A stretch of DNA of 64,000 bases from Pseudomonas sp. CCI4.2 (GCF_034350045.1 NZ_CP133781.1:2882001-2946000), one strand, 5' to 3'; positions 46,866 through 56,717 are shown, counted from the first letter of the stretch. The notes: generated by a model not told the origin, from the letters alone. Program-made: numbers and translations.

Positions 46866-49178
46866 TCAGCGTGGCTTCAACCACTGATCCAACAAGCTGA
46901 TCAGTTCTTCGCGACGAAAGGGTTTGGCCAAGTAGTCGCTCATCCCGGCAGCGCGGCAGCGTTCGCGTTCTTCGGGCATGGCGTTGGCGGTGAGGGCTAT
47001 GATTGGTAATTGCGGCCAGCGTCCGCTTTGGCGAATCTGCCGGCTGGCTTCATAGCCATCCATCACCGGCATGTTGCAATCCATCAACACCAGGTCGAAG
47101 TCCTGTTCTTCCAGTCGCTCCAGCGCTTCGACCCCCTGCCCACTGACCACCACCTCGCAGCCCAGTTTACTCAGCATGCCTTTGGCCACGAGTTGATTCA
47201 CCGGGTTGTCCTCCACCAGCAAAATTCGCGCGCGGTGAGTGGCTGCTCGATCTTGCAACAGCCGTTCTCGCGAGATGTACTCTTCAGGCAACAGCGTGCG
47301 GCGTAATGTTTGATACAACGCCGTTCGGGCCAGCGGTCGAGCTTGTTGCTGGAGGGGTGAAAGGGCGCTGACCTCTTCGCTGGGCATGAAATTGCCGTAC
47401 GCCGTCACCAACAAGATAGGTGCGGTGATGGCCGGGCGCAGTCCAAACAAACATTCTGGACAATCGGTAATCAGCAGGTCTGGATCAAATCCAAACAAAC
47501 TGTCACCGATGCTGCGGCGCTGATAATCAATCCCCCAGCCAGGTAGCAGGCCGGCTAACAGTTCGGCCAGACCACTGTCGGCCGAGGTTACAGCAACAAC
47601 TCGGCCTTGGAGTTTTCCAGGCGCTGACGCGGGCGCATGGGTGGGCAGCGGCAACTCGACACTAAACCGGCTGCCGAAGCCAACCTTTGACTCCACGCTC
47701 AATCGGCCTTTCATAGCACCACACAAATTGTGCGTCACAGCCAGGCCGAGGCCGGTGCCGCCGTATTGACGAGTGATGCCGACCGCTGCTTGAGTGAACG
47801 GTTGAAAAATTTTCGCTTGGTCGTTGGCCGCAATGCCGATGCCGGTGTCGCTGACATCGATTTTAATACCACCATCGTGGGCGCTCAGGCGGACGTCGAC
47901 GCGGCCAAAGCGCGTGAATTTCAACGCATTGGACAGCAGGTTACTGACGATCTGCCGGACACGGGTCGGATCACCCATGATCGAAGCCGGAAAAAGCGGG
48001 TCGATCAGGCACGCCAATTCGACACTGGGCGCCGCGTTTTGCGACAGCAGATTGGCCGTGTCTTCGACCAGCGCACCCAAGTCGAACGGAATATTTTCCA
48101 GTTCCAGTTGGCCGGCATCGAATTTTGACAGATCCAGAATATCGTTGAGTAGCTCCACCAGCACTTTGCCCGAGTCATGGGCAATGGACAGTTGTTGGCG
48201 CTGCTCGGCATTGAGCGGGCTGTCCAGTGACAGCGAGAGCATGCCCAGCAACCCATTGAGCGGCGTGCGTATCTCGTGGCTCATGTTTGCCAGAAAAGCC
48301 GCGCGTGCATGGGCCATGTCTATGGCCGTACTGCGTGCCACGAGCAGCTCATCGTTGGATTGGCTGAGGCGAGCGTTAATGGCTTTGAGTTCGGCAGTGC
48401 GCGCCGAGACAATGTTTTCCAATTCATTCAAATGGTCGTTGAGGTTGTTTTCAGCGATGCGCCGTTGCGCGAATTCGCTGGCAATGGTTTTGAACTGCTG
48501 ATTGGCAACCTTCACCAGCACGCCGATTTCGTCCGTCTCATGACCGGGGGGGCAGGGCAATGGCGATTGCAGCCGTCGGCGCGGGTCAGTTCCACTGAGT
48601 GCGCTTATCACGCCCACCAGCGGTTTGGTCAGGGTGATGTAAAACAGCAGCAGCAGAATAATGCTTAATATCAGGCTGCGAACAAACCCATTGATTAGGG
48701 TGATTTCGGCGCGTTGCAGGAAATGACGGCCAAAGGCAAAAGTGTCCACCGTCAGGTGCAACGTCCCCATGGGTTCAGTGGGCATGTGATCCAATCGCAG
48801 AGGGTCATCGAATTCACGGCTTGCACCAAAAAGGAAGTCGCTGACGATCCGGTAACGGCTTTGGGCGCGTGGACGCTCGACACTGGCGAGGGTGGCGTTG
48901 CTGTTGTCGCTGAGCCGAACGCCAACCACCGCGGGGGAGTGCAACAACCCAAGGATTAATTCCTGCGCCAGTTCAGCATCGATGTTGTAGGCGATTCGCG
49001 ACGCGGGGTTGTGACTGATTTCCAGCAAAGAATGAATTTCGCGATCGATCGATGCGTCTTCGCTGGCATAATCGAGAGCGATTTGAACCAAGCTAAGCAA
49101 GGTTCCTAAAATGAAGCCGACCAATACTGCCAGACGCGCTTGCTTGAACGACAGGCGGTGGGTGAACGATATATCCAT
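46866..49178 (-). CDS. sagS: Hybrid sensor histidine kinase, SagS-like
   Basis: A membrane hybrid kinase of about 770 residues. Order: membrane segment (LAVLVGFILGTLLSLVQIAL), periplasmic sensor, second membrane segment (LILSIILLLLFYI), HAMP, coiled-coil, HisKA with FLANMSHEIRTPLNGLLG, HATPase with DTGIGI and GGTGLGLAV, and a C-terminal receiver (LLVEDNPVNQ, LMDCNMPVMDGYEA). The HATPase-receiver link holds a degenerate receiver-like part (LLITDCPECLFG). SagS in P. aeruginosa steers biofilm formation, and the gpx-side position agrees. The start at 49178 has gagga at 12 bases; 49190 and 49232 are alternatives. Confidence 0.85.
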   Translation of the reverse strand: MDISFTHRLSFKQARLAVLVGFILGTLLSLVQIALDYASEDASIDREIHSLLEISHNPASRIAYNIDAELAQELILGLLHSPAVVGVRLSDNSNATLASVERPRAQSRYRIVSDFLFGASREFDDPLRLDHMPTEPMGTLHLTVDTFAFGRHFLQRAEITLINGFVRSLILSIILLLLFYITLTKPLVGVISALSGTDPRRRLQSPLPCPPGHETDEIGVLVKVANQQFKTIASEFAQRRIAENNLNDHLNELENIVSARTAELKAINARLSQSNDELLVARSTAIDMAHARAAFLANMSHEIRTPLNGLLGMLSLSLDSPLNAEQRQQLSIAHDSGKVLVELLNDILDLSKFDAGQLELENIPFDLGALVEDTANLLSQNAAPSVELACLIDPLFPASIMGDPTRVRQIVSNLLSNALKFTRFGRVDVRLSAHDGGIKIDVSDTGIGIAANDQAKIFQPFTQAAVGITRQYGGTGLGLAVTHNLCGAMKGRLSVESKVGFGSRFSVELPLPTHAPASAPGKLQGRVVAVTSADSGLAELLAGLLPGWGIDYQRRSIGDSLFGFDPDLLITDCPECLFGLRPAITAPILLVTAYGNFMPSEEVSALSPLQQQARPLARTALYQTLRRTLLPEEYISRERLLQDRAATHRARILLVEDNPVNQLVAKGMLSKLGCEVVVSGQGVEALERLEEQDFDLVLMDCNMPVMDGYEASRQIRQSGRWPQLPIIALTANAMPEERERCRAAGMSDYLAKPFRREELISLLDQWLKPR

Positions 49179-49262
49179 GGGCAGAGCCATTCCTCGTTTG
49201 CCATCGCGAAGAAGCATAGCTGATCGGGCCAAGCGGTTAATCAGTTTAATTAAGGAGACATT

Positions 49263-50153
49263 GTGGACTCTCGGTTAATAACATTTCTTGAGCGGGCCGA
49301 CGCCGTTTTGGCTCGATTGGAGCCACTGCTGCCGGCCTTGCGCAACCCCGTGGACTGGACTCACAGCCTCGCCGCGCGCTGGGTGCAGGAAGGTCGTTCG
49401 GGTTATTTGATGCCGCTGGAAGTCAGTCTGGACATGCGTCTTTCTGATTTGATTGGTGTCGATCGGCAGCGCGATCAACTGGCGCGTAATACTCGCCAGT
49501 TCATCGACGGCTTGCCCGCCAACCACGCATTACTGTGGGGGTCGCGGGGCACTGGTAAGTCGTCGCTGGTTCGGGCATTGCTGGCCGAGAACCACAAAGA
49601 CGGCCTGCGCTTGATTGAGATCGAGCGCGATCATTTGGGTGATTTGCCGCGTGTCGTAGAGCAATTGCAAGGGTTGTCGGAGCGGTTCGTGCTGTTTTGC
49701 GATGACCTGTCGTTCGAAGCGGGGGAGAGTGATTACCGGGTACTTAAAAGTGTCTTGGACGGCTCGCTGGAGCAAGCGCCCGACAACGTATTGTTGTATG
49801 CCACGTCCAATCGTCGCCATTTGGTGCCCGAAAAATCCAGTGATAATGAAAACTGGAAGCAGGTCGATGGCGAAATCCACCCAAGCGAAGGGGTAGAAGA
49901 CAAAATTGCCCTGTCCGACCGGTTTGGCTTATGGCTGTCGTTCTATCCGTTTACCCAAGAGCACTTCCTCAGCGTGGTCGAGCACTGGATCGGTGAATTG
50001 GCTGCGAAATCCGGGCTGGCGTGGCAGCGTGATGAAGAGTTGGACCTCACGGCTGTGCGCTGGGCCACTGGCCGTGGCAATCGCAATGGCCGCTGCGCTT
50101 ATCAGTTCGCGCGTTATTGGGTGGGTCTTAAATTGTTGGAGCAGCAAGCATGA
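49263..50153 (+). CDS. DUF815 AAA-type ATPase
   Basis: A 296-residue P-loop protein of the DUF815 family, function unknown. Walker A is LWGSRGTGKSSLVRALL, Walker B is FVLFCDDLSFE, and LLYATSNRRHLVP is the sensor-1 region. The start is GTG at 49263 after taaggagac. It diverges from sagS across a short region and overlaps the next gene by four bases (ATGA), so the two are co-translated. Confidence 0.85.
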   Translation: MDSRLITFLERADAVLARLEPLLPALRNPVDWTHSLAARWVQEGRSGYLMPLEVSLDMRLSDLIGVDRQRDQLARNTRQFIDGLPANHALLWGSRGTGKSSLVRALLAENHKDGLRLIEIERDHLGDLPRVVEQLQGLSERFVLFCDDLSFEAGESDYRVLKSVLDGSLEQAPDNVLLYATSNRRHLVPEKSSDNENWKQVDGEIHPSEGVEDKIALSDRFGLWLSFYPFTQEHFLSVVEHWIGELAAKSGLAWQRDEELDLTAVRWATGRGNRNGRCAYQFARYWVGLKLLEQQA

Positions 50154-50635
50154 TTGATCTTCACAGTAGCGGCGCTGGCCTCAATGGCTATAGGTTGCTA
50201 ACCGCACAGCTGGAATCTTTGTTGGCGCACGAGCGTGATTTTATTGCCAACGCTGCGCAGTTTTCGGCGTTCTTGTTCAGCCAGCTCGAGGACTTGAACT
50301 GGGCAGGTTTTTACTTGGCGCGGGGCGAGGAATTGGTGCTGGGGCCGTTTCAAGGCCAGATCGCCTGTGTGCGAATTCCGTTTGGTCGTGGGGTGTGCGG
50401 CACGGCGGCGGCCAGTCGGACGACTCAGCGGGTCAGGGACGTCCATGAGTTCGACGGGCATATTGCCTGCGACAGCGCCTCCGCCAGCGAGCTGGTGGTG
50501 CCACTGATCAAAGACGGAAAATTGATGGGCGTACTGGATCTGGACAGCCCAAGTGTCGGACGCTTCTGCGAAGATGACCAGGCCGGGGTTGAGCAATTGG
50601 TGGCGATATTCCTAAGGCTCACGACCTGCGATTAA
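50150..50635 (+). CDS. msrC: Free methionine-(R)-sulfoxide reductase (GAF domain)
   Basis: A 161-residue GAF-domain enzyme that reduces free R-methionine sulfoxide. The fRMsr Cys set is present in GQIACVRIPFGRGVCGTAA and GHIACDSASASELVVPL; LNWAGFYL and GVLDLDSPSVGRF frame the pocket. It overlaps the DUF815 gene. Together with msrB it gives two methionine-sulfoxide repair activities within 6 kb. Confidence 0.9.
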   Translation: MIDLHSSGAGLNGYRLLTAQLESLLAHERDFIANAAQFSAFLFSQLEDLNWAGFYLARGEELVLGPFQGQIACVRIPFGRGVCGTAAASRTTQRVRDVHEFDGHIACDSASASELVVPLIKDGKLMGVLDLDSPSVGRFCEDDQAGVEQLVAIFLRLTTCD

Positions 50636-50645
50636 GCCCGGTGCA

Positions 50646-50671
50646 GGCAGACACGCCCAGTTGTGTCTGCC
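50646..50671. terminator. Hairpin between convergent genes
   Basis: GGCAGACAC-gcccagtt-GTGTCTGCC is a perfect nine-base stem between msrC and the convergent gene. It has no T run, so termination is uncertain. Confidence 0.45.
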
Positions 50672-50686
50672 GCACGAATTGAAACA

Positions 50687-51451
50687 TCAGTCGTAAGCGA
50701 CCTTTTTCTTCCAATCTGCATCGTCAATCTTCAGTCCGTCGGTCAATACGTTTTCTTCGCCTTCGACCGCCGCTGTTTCTGCTAACACCATTGAATTACA
50801 ACGTGCCAAGAGCTTTTCCAGGTAAGTGAGTTGCTCATGATAAAGCGCCGGCTCCGGCTGTTTGCGCAAGTACTGCACCCCGCGCTCGAATGCCAAACGG
50901 GCTTGTCCTGGTTGCTCCAGAGCGAGGGCGTGTTGCCCAAGGTTATTAAAAAACTCGATGTGCAGTATCACCATAAGGTGGCGAATTTGTTTTACCCACT
51001 GCTTGGCTTCAGTCGTCGGTAAAAAGCCGTCATGGGCGGCGCGAGTGATTTGACCGTGTAACGCTTCCAATAAGAAACGCACGTCTTTGGCCTTGGCTTC
51101 GGTCTGAATCGGGCTGGGAGGGTTGTTGATCGGGATCTGATCGCCCAGGTCGATCAGCGCTGTCAGCTCGGCGATGCGCTCCCGAAACGCGCTGCCGCTT
51201 CTATTAAGTGCTTGCAGGCGCGCGTTGACGTTGAGCTCCAGACGCGTCAGCAGGAGCTTGAGGCTCGGTGTCATCAATTGGCCCGGAAACGTTTCAGTGA
51301 TCTCACCGCAACGGCGCAAGCGGTCAGTCAGCTCAACCCTGAGGCGAGCGCGTTCCAGTTTCTTGTTTTCGGCTACATGATTGAGGAAACCAATGGCAAT
51401 CAGGATAGCGATGCCGGCAATAACCAAGAGGGTGATTATGAGTGGTGTCAC
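50687..51451 (-). CDS. Hypothetical membrane-anchored helical protein
   Basis: A 254-residue protein with one N-terminal membrane segment (LIITLLVIAGIAILIAIGFL). A long helical cytoplasmic part follows (for example ARLRVELTDRLRRCGEITE, LEQPGQARLAFERGVQYL), somewhat like TPR helices. The start is GTG at 51451, eight bases after gagg; the ATG at 51520 lacks support. Function not recognised. It converges on msrC. Confidence 0.65.
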   Translation of the reverse strand: MTPLIITLLVIAGIAILIAIGFLNHVAENKKLERARLRVELTDRLRRCGEITETFPGQLMTPSLKLLLTRLELNVNARLQALNRSGSAFRERIAELTALIDLGDQIPINNPPSPIQTEAKAKDVRFLLEALHGQITRAAHDGFLPTTEAKQWVKQIRHLMVILHIEFFNNLGQHALALEQPGQARLAFERGVQYLRKQPEPALYHEQLTYLEKLLARCNSMVLAETAAVEGEENVLTDGLKIDDADWKKKVAYD

Positions 51452-51718
51452 CGTTGAAACCTCATTTAGGTAATTGTGTGGCTGAGTGTAGTGTTTAACC
51501 CAGTGGGCCGATAGGTGCAACGGGTGTTCGTCAAACTAACGGCGCTGATATTCAGGCACCGGGTGACTGCTCAGCATGCGCAAAGCTCAGGGAAGTCATT
51601 GATTTAGATATATTTATAGATGGGGGTTGACGACATGCCCTTGCATCCATAGAATGCGCGCCACTTACAGCGTAAAGCACACAGCGAAGCGCAAATAAGT
51701 AGTGAATGTTGTACGCGT

Positions 51719-51794
51719 GTCCCCTTCGTCTAGTGGCCTAGGACACCGCCCTTTCACGGCGGTAACAGGGGTTCGAGTCCCCTAGGGGACGCCA
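51719..51794 (+). tRNA. tRNA-Glu (TTC)
   Basis: A 76-nt cloverleaf with encoded CCA. The acceptor stem is GTCCCCT/AGGGGAC, the anticodon loop is CTTTCAC, and the T loop is GGTTCGAGTCC. Confidence 0.97.
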
Positions 51795-51797
51795 TTT

Positions 51798-51873
<76 letters not shown>

Positions 51874-51974
51874 TTTTTAAGCAGTCTTGTTTTAGGACAG
51901 GGCTGGTGAAACCAAGGCAGGGTCTTCGGATCATGTTTTGGACACTGGGACATACAGCGTATGTTCCGGGCAGC

Positions 51975-52050
51975 GTCCCCTTCGTCTAGTGGCCTAGGAC
52001 ACCGCCCTTTCACGGCGGTAACAGGGGTTCGAGTCCCCTAGGGGACGCCA
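51975..52050 (+). tRNA. tRNA-Glu (TTC), second copy
   Basis: Identical to the copy at 51719. Confidence 0.97.
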
Positions 52051-52053
52051 TTT

Positions 52054-52129
<76 letters not shown>

Positions 52130-52136
52130 TTTGTAC

Positions 52137-52166
52137 AAAAACGCCGCTCAATGAGCGGCGTTTTTG
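52137..52166 (+). terminator. Terminator of the tRNA operon
   Basis: AAAACGCCGCTC-aat-GAGCGGCGTTTTT lies eight bases after the last tRNA. Confidence 0.93.
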
Positions 52167-52326
52167 CGTGTGCGTTTTTTGAGTTCTGGAAGCTTGGGTC
52201 GAGCGAAAAGCCTTCGAGTCGGAAAAAAGACTGGCGTCGTCGGCCTTGGCAGGTGCTTGATAGTCATCGCAATTCGAGCGCCCGACTCAGGGCACTTTTT
52301 TATAGTTGAGCCAGACGGAGTTATCG

Positions 52327-53364
52327 ATGGAGTTTCGTTCACTGGGCAAGACCGACCTTAAGGTCAGCGCCATCGCGTTGGGCACCATGACCTGGGGCGA
52401 GCAAAACACCGCAGAAGAAGCCTTCGCACAGATTCGTCAGTCCAAGGATGCAGGGGTCAACTTTCTTGACACTGCGGAGATGTACCCGGTACCGCCGGGC
52501 GGCGAAACCTACGCCGAGACCGAGCGCATTATTGGCCAGTACTTCAAGAAGTACGGCGACCGTAATGACTGGATTCTGGCCAGTAAAGTCGCCGGACCAG
52601 GTCGCATGGACCACATTCGGGACGGCAACCCACGGCTTGATCGGGTCAACATCACTGCGGCGGTGGAGGCTAGCCTTGCGCGGTTGAACACTGATTATCT
52701 GGACCTGTACCAGTTGCATTGGCCGGACCGCAAAACCAATTTTTTTGGCGTGCTGGGCTACACCCATGATGCGCATGATCAGCCGGTTGAGATCGAAGAA
52801 ACCTTGTCGGTATTGGACGATTTAGTGAGGGCGGGCAAGATTCGCCATTTTGGTTTGTCCAACGAAACGCCGTGGGGCACCCAGCGTTTCCTGCACGTGG
52901 CGCAAAGCCTTCACCTGCCACGGGCGGTATCGATCCAGAACCCTTACAACTTGCTTAACCGCACCTTTGAAATCGGCTTGGCGGAAATCGCGATTCGCGA
53001 GCAGATCGGTTTGTTGGCCTATTCGCCTTTGGCGTTTGGCGTGCTGGCAGGCAAGTACCTCAACGGCGCTCGCCCTGCGTCGGGTCGGCTGACGCTGTTT
53101 GAACGCTTCCAGCGCTACAACAATCCACAGGTTGAAATCGCCAGCGCAGCCTACGTGGCGTTGGCCCACGAACACGGCCTGGACCCGGCGCAAATGGCAT
53201 TGGCCTACGTCACCAGCCGACCGTTCGTGACCAGTAACATCATTGGCGCCACCACGCTGGAGCAATTGACCAGCAACCTGGCCAGCGCCGACGTGAAACT
53301 GTCGCAGGACGTGCTGGCGGGTATCGAAGCCATCCACACCCGGCAACCCAACCCTGCGCCGTAA
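52327..53364 (+). CDS. tas: Aldo/keto reductase, Tas type
   Basis: A 345-residue NADPH-dependent reductase close to E. coli Tas. The catalytic set is Asp/Tyr in NFLDTAEMYPVPPGG, Lys in ILASKVAGPGRM and His in LYQLHWPDRKTN. SIQNPYNLLNRTFEIGLAE is shared with Tas. The physiological substrate is unknown. The start at 52327 follows cggagt. It converges on the rhodanese gene. Confidence 0.9.
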   Translation: MEFRSLGKTDLKVSAIALGTMTWGEQNTAEEAFAQIRQSKDAGVNFLDTAEMYPVPPGGETYAETERIIGQYFKKYGDRNDWILASKVAGPGRMDHIRDGNPRLDRVNITAAVEASLARLNTDYLDLYQLHWPDRKTNFFGVLGYTHDAHDQPVEIEETLSVLDDLVRAGKIRHFGLSNETPWGTQRFLHVAQSLHLPRAVSIQNPYNLLNRTFEIGLAEIAIREQIGLLAYSPLAFGVLAGKYLNGARPASGRLTLFERFQRYNNPQVEIASAAYVALAHEHGLDPAQMALAYVTSRPFVTSNIIGATTLEQLTSNLASADVKLSQDVLAGIEAIHTRQPNPAP

Positions 53365-53426
53365 TCAAGTGCAGCATGGCCTTTCGCGCTAGGAGCGCTT
53401 TTGACTGCGTAGCGCCTCGGACTCTT

Positions 53427-55010
53427 CTAGATCACGAAGAATCCGTGGGTGCCGTCGCGGGCAAGCTGACTGACCAGACCAAATTCCCAATCCAGATAGG
53501 CCTGCATGGCTTTACGTGGCGCGTCGGTGCCTTCGTAAGGTCGGCGATAGCGGTCAATGCGCGGCGAAGCCAACTGGCTTTCGCCTGTTTCCACGGCAAA
53601 GCCTGCGGCGAACCATGTGCTTGTCCCGCCCTTGAGCAGGAAAACTGGCTGGCCGGTTAACGCCTCGACCTCCGCCACGGCGAGCCGCGCCAGGCGACTG
53701 CTGCCGCAGGTCAGCACGTAGCGTTGCGCGACGGGAATATTCCCTAGCGCTTGTTTCAGTTGCGCACGCAATACCCACCACGCACCGGGTATGTGCTGTT
53801 TAACGTAGTTAGCGCTGGTGGTGAAATCCAGCACCGCAACATCACCTTGATCACGCCACTGGGCGAGGGTTTGGGCGCTAATCTCTTCGGCTTGGCGCGG
53901 TTCGGGAATGGGCGCGTCCCACTCGCCTTTTTCGCTGAAATCCTTAGGCTGCAAGTCGCCAACGACGAACACGTCCCAGCCCAGTTGTGCCAGCCAAGAG
54001 CCGGACATGTTGGCCCGCACGCCATCGTCGTCGATCAATACCAGTCGAGCGCCGCGCACGCTGGCGTAGTGATCGGTTTCCTGCACCAGTTGCCCGCCAG
54101 GTGTCGAGCGCGAACCGGGCAGATGGCCTTGGGCAAATTCTTCCGGGGTGCGCACGTCAAACAGGTAGGTGCTGCGGCCTGTCTCGGTTTGCCACTGATG
54201 TAAATCGGCGCGGGACCCGCGCTTGACCCCGGCCTTGTGCGCGACCTTCAGCGCATCAGCGGTGGCCAGTTTACGGGTGTCTTCGCACACGGCGGCGAAG
54301 CGTCGAGCTTGCCCGTGTTCCAGTTTTTGGTCGGCCAGCAGCCAGCCAATGGTGCCATTGCGCAGCGCCGAGATTTGATTCGGCAGCCCCGCATTCACCA
54401 ACGATTGAGTGCCGATGATGCTGCGCGTCCGACCGGCGCAATTGACGATGATCCGGGTGCTGGGGTCCGGCGCCAGTTCCCGGGCGCGCAGCACTAGTTC
54501 GGCGCCCGGCACGCTGATGCTGCCGGGAATGCTCATGGTCTGGTATTCGTCATAGCGACGGGCATCGAGTACTACCACATCGGCCCTTGCCTCGATCAGC
54601 GCGAGCACTTCTTCGGCCGCTAATGACGGCGTATGGCGCTGGCTTTCCACCAGTTCGCCGAAGGCTTTGCTCGGCACGTTGACGTCGATAAACAGTTCGC
54701 CGCCGGCCTCGCGCCAGCCTTGTAAACCGCCTTGCAGCAGTCGCACATCGCTGTAGCCGAGTTCACTCAATCGTTGCAACGCTATCGCCGCCAAGCCTTC
54801 GCCGTCGTCATACACCGTAATGGCGGTGTCGCGACGGGGGATGCGCGAGAACACTTCGAGTTCAAGTTTCGACAGCGGAATGTTGGCGGCGAACAACGGA
54901 TGGGCCTCAGCGAAAGGCTTTTCTTCACGAACATCCACCAGCGCCAGTTCTTCATGGGCCAGCAGTGCGCGACGGATGTCGGCAAAGGATCGGGTGGCGA
55001 GGTTACTCAT
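53427..55010 (-). CDS. Four-domain rhodanese (thiosulfate sulfurtransferase)
   Basis: A 527-residue protein made of four rhodanese domains in tandem. Domains 2 and 4 keep an active-site Cys (Cys191 in IIVNCAGRTRS, Cys435 in YVLTCGSSRLA). Domains 1 and 3 have Asp/Gly loops in its place (ITVYDDGEG, VLIDDDGVR) and are probably structural. It would transfer sulfane sulfur in the cytoplasm. It follows the thiol dioxygenase gene with a four-base overlap, so the two act in one pathway. Confidence 0.9.
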   Translation of the reverse strand: MSNLATRSFADIRRALLAHEELALVDVREEKPFAEAHPLFAANIPLSKLELEVFSRIPRRDTAITVYDDGEGLAAIALQRLSELGYSDVRLLQGGLQGWREAGGELFIDVNVPSKAFGELVESQRHTPSLAAEEVLALIEARADVVVLDARRYDEYQTMSIPGSISVPGAELVLRARELAPDPSTRIIVNCAGRTRSIIGTQSLVNAGLPNQISALRNGTIGWLLADQKLEHGQARRFAAVCEDTRKLATADALKVAHKAGVKRGSRADLHQWQTETGRSTYLFDVRTPEEFAQGHLPGSRSTPGGQLVQETDHYASVRGARLVLIDDDGVRANMSGSWLAQLGWDVFVVGDLQPKDFSEKGEWDAPIPEPRQAEEISAQTLAQWRDQGDVAVLDFTTSANYVKQHIPGAWWVLRAQLKQALGNIPVAQRYVLTCGSSRLARLAVAEVEALTGQPVFLLKGGTSTWFAAGFAVETGESQLASPRIDRYRRPYEGTDAPRKAMQAYLDWEFGLVSQLARDGTHGFFVI

Positions 55011-55615
55011 GGGTGTTGGCCTTCTTTAGACAGGTCCCAGATATTCGGGAGAAGCGTGTTGGAATAACCGGAGATGAACAGTTTTTCTGACCCGTCGGGC
55101 TGATACACCGCCCGCTTTACCGCGCCGATGTTGGCGCCGTACACGTGAATGCTGATCGACACTCGATCATTGAAGGCGTTGCTGACTTGGTGAATATCGT
55201 TACTGCGCGGTGACAAGGCTTCAACGTGACCGGGCTCAAGGCGAATGGCCGGGCCTTCTTGTTCCAGTCGGCCGCTTTCGGTGCGGGCATAACCTTGGGC
55301 AAACTCGGCGCCGCGCAACATGCCAATCAGCCCCCAGACACGGTGGTCATGAATCGGCGTGCGCTGGCCAGGGCCCCAGACGAAACTGACAACGCAGAAG
55401 CGCTGACGCGAATCGGCGTGCAGCAAGAATTGTTGATAGTGCTGCGGGTCAGGAGTGGCGTAGTCGTCCGGCAGCCAGTCGTCGACGCTGACCAGTTGCG
55501 ACAGCAGTTTGCCGCCGCGATGCAGCAAATCGCCTTCGCTCGGGTTGCTGTCAATCAGCTCCGCCAGCGCGCCAATGAAAGCTCTGAGTCGTTCCGGGTG
55601 CCGAGTCTGCGTCAT
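55007..55615 (-). CDS. 3-mercaptopropionate dioxygenase (cysteine-dioxygenase family)
   Basis: A 202-residue cupin thiol dioxygenase that adds O2 to a thiol to form a sulfinate. The iron ligands are His89 and His91 (TPIHDHRVWG) and His142 (NDIHQVSN), the same positions as in the P. aeruginosa 3-mercaptopropionate dioxygenase. Cysteine may also be used. The coupled rhodanese handles sulfur downstream. The upstream flank is very AT-rich and should hold the promoter; the LysR remnant lies beyond it. Confidence 0.9.
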   Translation of the reverse strand: MTQTRHPERLRAFIGALAELIDSNPSEGDLLHRGGKLLSQLVSVDDWLPDDYATPDPQHYQQFLLHADSRQRFCVVSFVWGPGQRTPIHDHRVWGLIGMLRGAEFAQGYARTESGRLEQEGPAIRLEPGHVEALSPRSNDIHQVSNAFNDRVSISIHVYGANIGAVKRAVYQPDGSEKLFISGYSNTLLPNIWDLSKEGQHP

Positions 55616-55794
55616 GTTGATTCCGAAGCCAGTGCTGATACGGCGGTGGTTGGAGAAATATAAACACAGTACTGAAAGTTAATATGCTGTTTTTTAATGA
55701 TTAAGTTATAACTAAAGTGCATTTAATATCTTTTTGGCGCAGCGCAAACGCTCGACGTGCGTGGCGAAACAGCCTGATCCCAGAAATGCTTGGG

Positions 55795-56125
55795 GATCCT
55801 GCGGGAAATGGACGCGCTTAGAGAGTTGGTTGCCAGCGATACACCGCCCAGCGGTCTGTTGCGTCTGGGGGTGCCGCAGACTATCGGTGATGGGTGTTGA
55901 TCGATGCGCTTAAGCATCTGCGGGCGCAATTTCCTGATTTGCGCGCCCAAGTCTTGATCGGTTGGGGCGGCAACCTGATTGGCGGTCATGCCGCTCAAGG
56001 ATTTCAAGTCGGTTATGGACGTGTGGCTGATCTATCCACGCTTTCTCGGTAACTTGCAGGGCGCGGTGGCTTCGTTCGGTACTCTGGTGGCGCAGTCGTT
56101 TAAGCAAACCCGTAACGCTGCGTGA
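55795..56125 (+). pseudogene. Decayed LysR-family regulator
   Basis: Two plus-strand frames join into LysR-like sequence. The first reads LREMDALRELVASDTPPSG, then LLRLGVPQTIGDG, then a stop. After a one-base shift it goes on as VLIDALKHLRAQFPDLRAQV and further. A C-terminal piece, VMDVWLIYPRFLGNLQGAV..., ends at a TGA. The helix-turn-helix and much of the effector domain are missing. A divergent LysR gene beside the thiol dioxygenase is known in P. aeruginosa (from memory), so this is probably its remains. Confidence 0.6.
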
Positions 56126-56208
56126 ATCGAACGTGTTTGCGCCGCTGCGTGCCTGGCACGGTCCGAGGGGATCTCAGCCAATAAATCAGTGCCTGCAGTG
56201 AGCGTTGA

Positions 56209-56619
56209 TCAGTGCTTGCTGTCTTGAATCGACAGCGCAAGCAACGCTTTCTCCTGGTTCCAGTCGAAGGGTTCTTCGTTTTCTTCGGCTTCGTAGCGGC
56301 GTTCTTCCAGTGCCTGGTACAGCTCGATTTCGTCGTCAGGCATGAAGTGCAGGCAGTCGCCAGCGAAAAACCACAGCAGGTCACGCGGGACCAAATGAGC
56401 AATTTGCGGGTAACGCTGGATCACTTGGCAGAGCATTTCCTGACCCAAGTATTGACTCTCGACTGGGTCGCGGGGCAGCAGCTCAACCAGTTCGTCGAAG
56501 CGCTCCATAAACAACTCATGGCTTTCTTCGGGAACTTGCTCGGCCTCGCCAAGGGCGACCAGGATGCTGCGCAGGTGTGTCAGCAGGTTCAGTTGGTGGG
56601 CGAGCGTGGCGTCGGCCAT
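56209..56619 (-). CDS. Conserved-looking hypothetical protein
   Basis: A 136-residue acidic, helical, soluble protein (MADATLAHQLNLLTHLRSIL...; RDLLWFFAGDCLHFMPDDEI). The start at 56619 follows gagga; the longer frame to 56703 lacks support. It lies 98 bp after fadE on the same strand, so it may be co-transcribed. No function is recognised. Confidence 0.75.
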   Translation of the reverse strand: MADATLAHQLNLLTHLRSILVALGEAEQVPEESHELFMERFDELVELLPRDPVESQYLGQEMLCQVIQRYPQIAHLVPRDLLWFFAGDCLHFMPDDEIELYQALEERRYEAEENEEPFDWNQEKALLALSIQDSKH

Positions 56620-56717
56620 GGTGAAGTCCTCAAAAGCAAAAACGGGCGCGAGAGTATAAACCCTGTGCGCCCGCCGTCTGTAAAAACAAACCGCTACTTC
56701 CAATCATCCGCCCAGCG

